A DNA stretch of 64,000 nucleotides, taken from Candidatus Peribacter sp. Its GTDB lineage: Bacteria > Patescibacteriota > Gracilibacteria > Peribacterales > Peribacteraceae. Shown here in pieces: positions 56,444-64,000 of the stretch (position 1 is its first letter; every line of letters begins with the position of its first letter). The stretch is from NCBI GenBank assembly GCA_018652955.1, contig JABIBA010000009.1:1-64000 (forward strand), given 5' to 3'. The translations under genes and the position numbers were made by a program. Below the pieces are notes generated by a model that saw only the letters and a list, made by a program, of their open reading frames with translations, was not told the DNA's origin and ran no database searches.

Positions 56444-57691
56444 TTACTTTTTCCCTCCCATTCGCCAATCTTCGAGGAAGATGGTGATGAGTGTAGTGGT
56501 CGGAACAGCAAGCATAATACCGAGAACGGGATGTACGGTGTCTGGGAAGCTTACTCCAACCAGCATTGCAAAGAGGATAGCGATAGGGGAAAGCCCTACA
56601 GCACGCTTCATAATAAGCGGTACAAGCAGGTTATTCTCACACCACTGAATAATGTAGTACACACCCATGGTTACCATTCCCATAATGAATCCTCCTTGAG
56701 TAAAGGCGATAAGCACTGCAGGGACTGCAGCGATGAACGGCCCAATAGCAGGGATAAATTCACAGATACCAGCAAGTACTGCCAGTGTCAGTGCGTATGG
56801 CATACGCAGGATAAGCAGGGCTACAAGGGTAAGTGAGAAGATCGTCAGCATCAGGAGAAGCTCTCCTCTGGCCCACTGGCCAATCTTTGAGTGCATAGCC
56901 TCGAACTTGTTGTCGACGTACACACGGTGGTCTGCAGGGAAGAATGAGCGGAACCATTGCACGATTCCTTCTTTTTCAATCTGCATGAAGAAAGCAAGTA
57001 CCAACACAATAATCATGTTAATAAAGAATCCAAAGACACCACCTGCAAGTCGGGTTGCAAAGCGGACACCGCCTTGAGCTGCACTAGAAAGGCTCTGGCC
57101 AAATTGCGCTAGTGCATCAGTAAACTGGTTGATGTTTAGGTTTTGTAGGGTAGATTTTGCAAGTCCTGTCAGACGGAGGTTCGCTTCATCTTTGACGAGT
57201 GGAAGATCTATTTGAGGGTTACTAAGGAATGCATCCACCTCTGCAGAGATGATGATGGAGATACCCTGAATTTGTTCTGCAATAATTGGAATAAATGAGA
57301 GTAGCAAAAAGAGCAGAATAAAAATCGCTAAGAAGTAGTGCAACAGAATCGCGATACCTCTTGGTACACCGTGCCGTTCCATCTTATCTACGCTAGGGTC
57401 GATGACCGCTGCAACGAATGCTGCAAGGAAGAGGAGAAGGATCTTATCGCGCAGGATATATACAAGTAATGTTCCTGCAGCTACTGCCAAAATTCCAAAC
57501 GCCGCACGCACGACACTCTGTGTAGAGATGTGCATAACTACTTCATCATGAGACTTGTGTGTTGATGGCCTTTTTACAGCCTTCTTCGTTGTTCCTTGAT
57601 CTGAGTCTTTTGCACGCTGCAAGAGTCGCTGAGCTTTTTTTCCGATGACTCGGATGGAAGTAAATGCGTTCGGATTTTTTTTAGACGGCAT
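56444..57691 (-). CDS. AI-2E family transporter (PerM-like)
   Basis: AAFVAAVIDPSVDKMERHGVPRGIAILLHYF, GICEFIPAIGPFIAAVPAVLIAF. Confidence 0.9.
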   Translation of the reverse strand: MPSKKNPNAFTSIRVIGKKAQRLLQRAKDSDQGTTKKAVKRPSTHKSHDEVVMHISTQSVVRAAFGILAVAAGTLLVYILRDKILLLFLAAFVAAVIDPSVDKMERHGVPRGIAILLHYFLAIFILLFLLLSFIPIIAEQIQGISIIISAEVDAFLSNPQIDLPLVKDEANLRLTGLAKSTLQNLNINQFTDALAQFGQSLSSAAQGGVRFATRLAGGVFGFFINMIIVLVLAFFMQIEKEGIVQWFRSFFPADHRVYVDNKFEAMHSKIGQWARGELLLMLTIFSLTLVALLILRMPYALTLAVLAGICEFIPAIGPFIAAVPAVLIAFTQGGFIMGMVTMGVYYIIQWCENNLLVPLIMKRAVGLSPIAILFAMLVGVSFPDTVHPVLGIMLAVPTTTLITIFLEDWRMGGKK

Positions 57692-57703
57692 GAGAAGAGG
57701 GGG

Positions 57704-58060
57704 TTAACCACCAATGGCAGAAATAATGAAGTCCATGATAAAGAAAGACGCTGCTGCCATGATGAATCCAATGATAGCCCAAGTGAGCCTATTTTTGCCA
57801 GACTCGCTACTTCCGCCTGGCAAACTTCCGATCACTATTTCGTATCCTGCAAACATAATCATCACTATTGCGATACCGGCAGAGAAGGCAAAAACGAACT
57901 GAATAGTGTGCGAAATAAAGAGCGGGATACAAAACCCTGCATTCACGATACCTTCCCTCAGGTTGCACCGATTCTGCAGAAACGTGCTATCTATTAAAGA
58001 TGGGGTCTGCGCGACTGCTCGGTTTGCAGATGTAAGAAGCGTGAAGAGGAGGTTCGTCAT
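57704..58060 (-). CDS. TrbC/VirB2-like pilin family protein
   Basis: Signal-like N-terminus, two TM helices, FAGYEIVIGSLPGGSSESGKNRLTWAIIGFIM. Confidence 0.75.
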   Translation of the reverse strand: MTNLLFTLLTSANRAVAQTPSLIDSTFLQNRCNLREGIVNAGFCIPLFISHTIQFVFAFSAGIAIVMIMFAGYEIVIGSLPGGSSESGKNRLTWAIIGFIMAAASFFIMDFIISAIGG

Positions 58061-58139
58061 TAGGTATATGTTGCCACATCAGGGATTCTCAGAAGCTCTT
58101 TCTGGCTTTACAAAGCTAAATATTGTTATACTACTGCCA

Positions 58140-59102
58140 ATGAAGTTTTCTTGGGATACGTATCCACGGCCCTTTGTCTGTCTTGCTCCTATGGCAGGTG
58201 TGACTGATGGATCCTACCGGCAGCTCATAAAAATGCTCGCTCCAGAAACCATTGTGTATACAGAATTTTTAAGTACAGATGCTATTCACTATGGGGCGAA
58301 GAAGACGATACAAGAGTTAGAATTTGATGCAGAGGCAGAACATCCGTTTATTGTGCAGGTGTTTGGTAAAGAGCCAGATCACTTTTTGTCAGCTGCTAAG
58401 ATTATCGAAGAGATGGGTGCAGATGGTATCGATATTAATATGGGATGCCCTGCGGCAAAAGTAGTTTCCAGTTGCCATGGGTCAGCCCTTCTAAAGAATG
58501 CAGACCTTGCTAAGCGTCTTGTTGAAGCGACAAAGAAAGAAGTTTCTATCCCTGTATCCGTAAAGACACGACTGGGTTGGGATTGTATTGATGATCTTAT
58601 TCCTTTTTGCCAAGGCCTTGTAGACGCTGGTGCAGATGCCCTTGCGATACATGGACGTACGTATGAAGGAAAGTTTGGAGGAGATGCGAACTGGGATCCT
58701 ATCTACGAATTAAAAGACAACATATCTGTTCCGGTAATCGGAAATGGAGATGTATGTACAGCACAAGATGCAGTCGACAAGATCAAAAACCTCGATGGAG
58801 TAATGGTGGGTCGAGGAACATTTGGAAACCCTTGGGTGATGAAGGATATCTGCGATGCACTTATCCATGGCAAAGAACCAGGTGAACCTACAGTGCAAAC
58901 CATCAGCTTCGAAGAGAAGATTCCATTTATCATTGATCACTGTGAACTGGCTGTAAAAGTAAAAGGCCAGAAGAGGGGAATGCTGGAGATGCGCAGACAC
59001 TTGGCCAGTTACGTCAAAGGTATAGATGGAGCATCAGACCTACGCGCACAATTGGTACGTGTTGAATCTGTAGAAGAGGTGAAGAATATCCTGTGCTCTT
59101 AA
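58140..59102 (+). CDS. dus: tRNA-dihydrouridine synthase
   Basis: VCLAPMAGVTDGSYRQL, DGIDINMGCPAAKV, ALAIHGRTYEGKF, VMVGRGTFGNPWV; start after TATACT box. Confidence 0.95.
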   Translation: MKFSWDTYPRPFVCLAPMAGVTDGSYRQLIKMLAPETIVYTEFLSTDAIHYGAKKTIQELEFDAEAEHPFIVQVFGKEPDHFLSAAKIIEEMGADGIDINMGCPAAKVVSSCHGSALLKNADLAKRLVEATKKEVSIPVSVKTRLGWDCIDDLIPFCQGLVDAGADALAIHGRTYEGKFGGDANWDPIYELKDNISVPVIGNGDVCTAQDAVDKIKNLDGVMVGRGTFGNPWVMKDICDALIHGKEPGEPTVQTISFEEKIPFIIDHCELAVKVKGQKRGMLEMRRHLASYVKGIDGASDLRAQLVRVESVEEVKNILCS

Positions 59103-59800
59103 ACTGCGACGCGAATTCCAGGTCCCATGCTTGGGCTGATAGAAATCGTCTGGATGTACTCACCCTTAATTCCTACAGGCTGAGCATCTTTGATTTCTGA
59201 GAGGATCACTTCGAGGTTTTCTTTGAGCTTGTCTGCACCAAAGGAAACTTTTCCGAATACAGCGTGGATGATTCCTTGCTTATCCATTTTGCACTCGATA
59301 CGTCCTTTCTTAAGTTCGTCGATAGCTTTAGCAAAGTCCGGTGTTACTGTTCCTGCTTTCGGGTTAGGCATAAGCCCTCGTTGTCCGAGAGTCTTTGCAA
59401 CCTTACCAAGCTGTTTCATGACATCAGGAGTAGCAACGGCGATATCAAATTCGATCTTCTCCTGTTCGACTGCTGCGAGAAGTTCTGTGATTCCTGCGAT
59501 ATCCGCACCTGCCTTTTTAGCGGCCTCTGCTTGGTCGTCTTTTACGAATGCAGCGATACGTACTTTTTTACCTGTTCCATGTGGAAGAGCAACAGTTGTA
59601 CGCACAAGCTGGTCTGCCTGAGCTGTATCTGCATTGATCTTAATGTGGATCTCAGCAGTTGCATCGAACTTTACAGTGCTTAGCTTCGGTAAAAGATCAC
59701 ACGCTTCTGCAACTGTATAGATTTTTCCTTCTTCGGTAAGCTTGAGTTTTTCCTCGTACTTTTTACCGTGTGCACGAGCGATTGGAGATGCTTTCGTCAT
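59099..59800 (-). CDS. rplA: 50S ribosomal protein L1
   Basis: VRTTVALPHGTGKKVRIAAF, LGKVAKTLGQRGLMPNPKAGTVT. Confidence 0.97.
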   Translation of the reverse strand: MTKASPIARAHGKKYEEKLKLTEEGKIYTVAEACDLLPKLSTVKFDATAEIHIKINADTAQADQLVRTTVALPHGTGKKVRIAAFVKDDQAEAAKKAGADIAGITELLAAVEQEKIEFDIAVATPDVMKQLGKVAKTLGQRGLMPNPKAGTVTPDFAKAIDELKKGRIECKMDKQGIIHAVFGKVSFGADKLKENLEVILSEIKDAQPVGIKGEYIQTISISPSMGPGIRVAV

Positions 59801-59890
59801 AAGTTATAGGGGAATGTGGTGCTAACGCCCTAGAAAGGGCTCCCACAACAAAGTAACGGCAGTTTGGGGTAGAATGGGGGGAGGCGCAAG

Positions 59891-60529
59891 CTATTTACGC
59901 CTCTTTCTTGCAGCAGGACGCTTCTTCTTTGCTTTAGGCCTTGGGCTTGAAGCTCGAACTGGCGTACTACTTACTTGGAGTGCTTTCATAAGCTCCCAGT
60001 CTTGGTTCCCTTTAGTGCACCAGCTAAGGAGCATTCCGTAGAGAAGAAGAACAAAAGGAGTCACCCACCAGCCAGGCTGGAAGGAAGCGAGAACAATACT
60101 TAGGAAGATAGATACTCCAGAGAGAAGGGCGATCACGTTTCCGATGATCTTAATTGTCGTAGTATAGATTGCTTCTGTTACAGCACTTGAGGCTGAGTCG
60201 AGAGAGCGCACTGCTTGGTCTTGGACCAAGAAGAGTAATCCTCCACAGGCAAATACCAATAGAAGAGCAATGTATGTTCTACCAGTGTAGGCAACACCTG
60301 CGAAGACAGAGAATACCGTTGGTAGTGCACCGACAGTCATCAAGATTACTGATACACCGTGCATCAAGTAGCAGTAGATAGCATCACCAACACGGCGAGG
60401 CTTAGCTCCAGGCACGCTCATGCTTGCGAGGAACATTACTGTAAGGAAGAAGATGATTAGGAGCGGAAGCACCAAACCATAGAAGGATCCAATGAATCCA
60501 AAAATTGTTGATAGGGGATTTTCAATCAT
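59891..60529 (-). CDS. Polytopic membrane protein located between rplK and rplA
   Basis: About 5 TM segments, basic tail PKAKKKRPAARKRRK; no recognised family. Confidence 0.65.
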   Translation of the reverse strand: MIENPLSTIFGFIGSFYGLVLPLLIIFFLTVMFLASMSVPGAKPRRVGDAIYCYLMHGVSVILMTVGALPTVFSVFAGVAYTGRTYIALLLVFACGGLLFLVQDQAVRSLDSASSAVTEAIYTTTIKIIGNVIALLSGVSIFLSIVLASFQPGWWVTPFVLLLYGMLLSWCTKGNQDWELMKALQVSSTPVRASSPRPKAKKKRPAARKRRK

Positions 60530-60625
60530 ATAACAGTTAGGAAGGGTGCAGATAGGTTACGGTTATAACGCAAAAGTTGCACATTAAAGATATTGCACTT
60601 TTCACAAGAAATGCTGAAGTACAAA

Positions 60626-61048
60626 TTACTCTACTGTCACACCCATGCTTCTTGCGGTCCCCGCAATAATCTTCATAGCCCCCTCAACGTCGTTTGCATT
60701 AAGGTCTGGCATTTTTGCTTCTGCGATTTCTTTCAGCTGAGATTTGCTTAGTTTTCCAACCTTGGTCTTGTTTGGTTCTCCACTTCCTTTCTTTAATTTA
60801 GCTTTTTCGATGATCATTGCAGCAGCTGGTGGCTGCTTGAGCTCAAAATCAAAGCTACGGTCATCGTAGACTTTGATAACAATAGGAATCAGTTGACCCT
60901 GCTTGTCTGCTGTACGCTCGTTAAACTGTGTACAGAATGCATTAATATCAACACCAGCCTGTCCGAGAACAGGACCGAGTGGCGGAGCAGGATTAGCCTG
61001 TCCTCCACGTGCTTGTGCCTTTATAACTTTGGTAACTTCTTTTGCCAT
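60626..61048 (-). CDS. rplK: 50S ribosomal protein L11
   Basis: [38 protein letters not shown]. Confidence 0.97.
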   Translation of the reverse strand: MAKEVTKVIKAQARGGQANPAPPLGPVLGQAGVDINAFCTQFNERTADKQGQLIPIVIKVYDDRSFDFELKQPPAAAMIIEKAKLKKGSGEPNKTKVGKLSKSQLKEIAEAKMPDLNANDVEGAMKIIAGTARSMGVTVE

Positions 61049-61099
61049 TGCCGAGGCAGTTTACGAAGGTGAGGGGCAGCGGTCAAATGGAAATCTCTT

Positions 61100-61726
61100 C
61101 TATTTCGTTAAATCCTCTATCAAATTGAATATGGCATTAGAAGAGCCTTCTGCAATGTGGAATTCGTACAGTCTTTCTCGAACACGCACGAATACTACCC
61201 TTTCTGGCAAAATTCCAGGATCAAAGAAGGTGAGAAGGTTTCTGGTAGGGTGATTTTCACGTCTTTGGGTCTCATCGAGCAAATCTTTCACTTCTGGGGT
61301 AAAAGCAGAGTGTAGCGCCTCTTTAAGGACAAGATAGTGCTTTTTAACGTTTGGAGAGCCTATCCAAGCTATTGCTCCTGCGCGATCTCCATCTATCAGC
61401 AGTGCCTTGGTGGTAACGGTATCGGTGTTTCCTTCTAATACCTTTGTAAGAACAAACCGCTCTCGAGTGTTGTCGAAGGTAAAGGAGTTTTTAACAAGTG
61501 CCTCCAGAACATCTGGGCCCGTAGCTTTACGTACGCCTCCTCCTGTTGCTGGAGGAGTATTTGGTGTCGGGCTTTTTGTTGGTGGCGGAGTAGTTGGCTG
61601 TGTGTCGATGGATATCACTTCTGCCTGTGCTTCTTTAGGCATACCTTCTATAAGAGTTGCGTCTGCAATAAATAACAGAAGCATGAGAGTGAGTACGCCT
61701 GCGGTGACCTTCATCTTTTCATTCAT
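61100..61726 (-). CDS. Hypothetical secreted/anchored protein
   Basis: N-terminal TM then Pro/Thr linker; start at MNEKMK behind TACAAT box. Confidence 0.55.
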   Translation of the reverse strand: MNEKMKVTAGVLTLMLLLFIADATLIEGMPKEAQAEVISIDTQPTTPPPTKSPTPNTPPATGGGVRKATGPDVLEALVKNSFTFDNTRERFVLTKVLEGNTDTVTTKALLIDGDRAGAIAWIGSPNVKKHYLVLKEALHSAFTPEVKDLLDETQRRENHPTRNLLTFFDPGILPERVVFVRVRERLYEFHIAEGSSNAIFNLIEDLTK

Positions 61727-61768
61727 TGGATATGATTGTACATCGTTCTCTGGTATTATCCACCTCCC

Positions 61769-62815
61769 ATGGCGATCAAGCGACAAAAACGAAAAGAACC
61801 GGCGGTTCAACCAACACAAGCGCCGAGTGAGAGTGACACGTTCGAAACAACGCTGCGTCCAAAACGTTTACACGAATACGTCGGACAGAGTTCTATTAAA
61901 GAGCATCTTATTGTGCATATAGAAGCTGCAAAAAAACGCAGTGAGCCATTGGGGCATGCAATATTGCATGGGCCTCCGGGTTTGGGTAAGACAACGCTCG
62001 CAAATATCATTGCGCGTGAGATGGGTTCACAAATGCGCGGTACGTCTGGGCCTGCAATCGAAAAACCAGGTGACCTTGCATCACTTCTGAGTAACTTAGA
62101 AGAGGGAGACGTATTATTTATTGATGAGATTCATCGCATGCGTCCTGCTATAGAAGAGGTTCTTTATAGTGCGATGGAAGACTTTGCACTCGACCTTGTT
62201 ATTGGTAAAGGTCCTGCCGCACGGTCTATGCGCTTGGAGTTAAAGCCGTTTACTCTTGTAGGAGCGACGACAAAAGTTGGTTCGATTAGCGCACCACTGC
62301 GCGACCGCTTTACGCATAATTTTAAACTCAACTTTTATAACACGATCGAAATGGAACAGATCGTAGAACGCACAGCAGGAATTCTTGAAGTTCCTCTCGA
62401 AGAGGGGGCCGCGCATCTCGTAGCCAAGTCTTGTCGCAGTACCCCGCGTATTGCTAATCGCTTGGTGCGATCTATCAGGGACTTTGCTCAAGTAAGCAAT
62501 GAGGATCGTGTGAGTAAAGATCGTGTAGAAACAACGCTTGGTAAATTAGGGATAGATGACAAGGGGCTCGATCACACCGATAGAGAAATCTTACGCACGA
62601 TCATTGAGAAGTTTGCAGGAGGTCCTGTCGGACTTTCTACTCTCTGTGCTGCAACTGCAGAAGAGGCGGATACACTAGAAGATGTATATGAGCCGTTCCT
62701 TATGCAGTGCGGATATCTTCAACGAACGCCAAAAGGTCGTACAGTAACAGAGCTTGGATACAAATTGTTAGGCATTACTCTCCCAGAGGATGCACAGAGC
62801 AAACTCTTCCAGTAG
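61769..62815 (+). CDS. ruvB: Holliday junction DNA helicase RuvB
   Basis: LRPKRLHEYVGQSSIKEHL, LHGPPGLGKTTLANIIAREM, DEIHRMRPAIEEVLYSAMEDF. Confidence 0.97.
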   Translation: MAIKRQKRKEPAVQPTQAPSESDTFETTLRPKRLHEYVGQSSIKEHLIVHIEAAKKRSEPLGHAILHGPPGLGKTTLANIIAREMGSQMRGTSGPAIEKPGDLASLLSNLEEGDVLFIDEIHRMRPAIEEVLYSAMEDFALDLVIGKGPAARSMRLELKPFTLVGATTKVGSISAPLRDRFTHNFKLNFYNTIEMEQIVERTAGILEVPLEEGAAHLVAKSCRSTPRIANRLVRSIRDFAQVSNEDRVSKDRVETTLGKLGIDDKGLDHTDREILRTIIEKFAGGPVGLSTLCAATAEEADTLEDVYEPFLMQCGYLQRTPKGRTVTELGYKLLGITLPEDAQSKLFQ

Positions 62816-62825
62816 ACTGTCGTCC

Positions 62826-63266
62826 ATGAGTCCACAAACATACGGAATAATTATCGGTGGAGTAATGCCAGGTATTATTTTTGGTCTGACCAATACACTT
62901 GTAAAGGCAAGTACTGAGAAGGGGATCTCTATTCCTTTTTATGTCATATGCACTGGAGCTGGAACACTTCTCATTGGTGCGATCATGTTAATGGTCATGA
63001 AAGATACGAAAGTCTCACTTGCTTCTGGAGGGTATGCGTTTACAGCAGGTGCACTCTGGGCTGCTGGCGTCTCTGGCATTCTCATCGCTCTACAAAATTA
63101 CGACGCATCTATTAGCATTATCACGCCGCTGTTTAACATGAACACTCTTGTGACTGTAGCCCTCGGCTTGTGGTTATTTTCCGAATGGCAGACGGTTAAA
63201 GTTCCACAACTACTTCTTGGATCTTTGTTGATTGTGATTGGTGGTGCTGTAGTCGCTAAAGCGTAG
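62826..63266 (+). CDS. EamA/DMT-type small membrane transporter
   Basis: Four TM helices, ISIITPLFNMNTLVTVALGLWLFSEW. Confidence 0.75.
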   Translation: MSPQTYGIIIGGVMPGIIFGLTNTLVKASTEKGISIPFYVICTGAGTLLIGAIMLMVMKDTKVSLASGGYAFTAGALWAAGVSGILIALQNYDASISIITPLFNMNTLVTVALGLWLFSEWQTVKVPQLLLGSLLIVIGGAVVAKA

Positions 63267-64000
63267 CGACTGCTTCTCTAATTTGATTCTCGAAACGCGT
63301 CTGAGAAAACTCTTTTGCTCGTGCTTTGCAGGCATCTGATGAATACAAATTGTGATCAAAGTTTTGCAGTACAGCACTGAGTGATTCAGGAGTTTTCTCG
63401 TTAAAGAACACTCCAGTTTTTCCTTCGACAATTGTCTCGAGTGCACCTCCTCCTCTAAAGGCTACGACGGGTGTTCCGCAGGCCATCGCTTCTAGCGGAA
63501 CCAGTCCGAAGTCTTCTTTTCCTGGGAAGATCACCGCGGTTGCATCTGCATACAAGTCTCCTAGTTCATCGCGTTCTCGGTATCCATAAAATTCAATCGT
63601 TGGCCCTGCTATTGCTTGTAGGGTTTTCTTGTGTGGACCTTCACCGACAATTTTGAGAGGAAGCTTGAGTGTGTTGCAGGCCTTGATTGCGATGTCGATG
63701 TTTTTATAAGAGACCAATGTGGAAACGATCAGAAAATATTTTGATACTTCTCTCTGTGCTCCACCAAAAGATTTTTGCATCCAGAAGTTATCTATCGGAG
63801 GGTAGATCACATCACTTTCTTTGCGCCAGTAGAGTTCTACTCTCCTCTGTACATCTTTGGAGGCGGCAAAGAGTTTATCTGCTCTTCCAGATGCCATTGC
63901 ATCCCATGTTCTTAATGGATGGAATGTTTTTTGTAAGTGTCTTTTCTTTAGTGATCCAAATAATCCCATTGATGCTTTTTCGGTGACGTCGTGTGTTCTA
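63256..64000 (-). CDS. Glycosyltransferase family 4 (partial, runs off window end)
   Basis: FAASKDVQRRVELYWRKESDVIYPPID, IVGEGPHKKTL, FPGKEDFGLVPLEAMACGTPVVAFRGGGALETI; frame open to 64000. Confidence 0.9.
   Translation of the reverse strand, partial: RTHDVTEKASMGLFGSLKKRHLQKTFHPLRTWDAMASGRADKLFAASKDVQRRVELYWRKESDVIYPPIDNFWMQKSFGGAQREVSKYFLIVSTLVSYKNIDIAIKACNTLKLPLKIVGEGPHKKTLQAIAGPTIEFYGYRERDELGDLYADATAVIFPGKEDFGLVPLEAMACGTPVVAFRGGGALETIVEGKTGVFFNEKTPESLSAVLQNFDHNLYSSDACKARAKEFSQTRFENQIREAVATL

Overview
The window looks like a chromosomal segment of a Candidate Phyla Radiation/Patescibacteria-like bacterium. TGA behaves as stop, and the Peregrinibacteria/Peribacteria area is a guess from gene content. 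It holds about 55 credible genes, one tRNA-Gly(UCC), one probable large structured ncRNA and a short inverted-repeat-bounded element. Housekeeping genes include the gyrA end, rpmE, hrcA, glyA, dnaX, dcd, trpS, maf, pdxS/pdxT, rpsA, clpC, dus, rplA/rplK and ruvB. Scattered type IV secretion/pilus-like genes and many secreted Cys-rich or SLH proteins are also present. Main points of interest: (1) a compact archaeal-style mevalonate operon (idi-uppS-GHMP kinase-decarboxylase-HMGR-HMGS-thiolase) that ends in an apparently novel fusion of a DUF35-type OB-fold domain to a guanylate-kinase-like P-loop kinase; this is the only other kinase in the operon, which has only one of the two kinases the pathway needs. 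(2) A window-wide promoter architecture in which TANNNT -10 boxes lie 6-7 nt upstream of ATG, implying widespread leaderless transcripts. (3) A ~670-nt hairpin-rich orphan RNA with a promoter-like start and an intrinsic terminator. (4) CIRCE operators at both hrcA and clpC. (5) Several lineage-specific repeat-rich secreted proteins. All calls come from reading the sequence and supplied translations; no searches were run.
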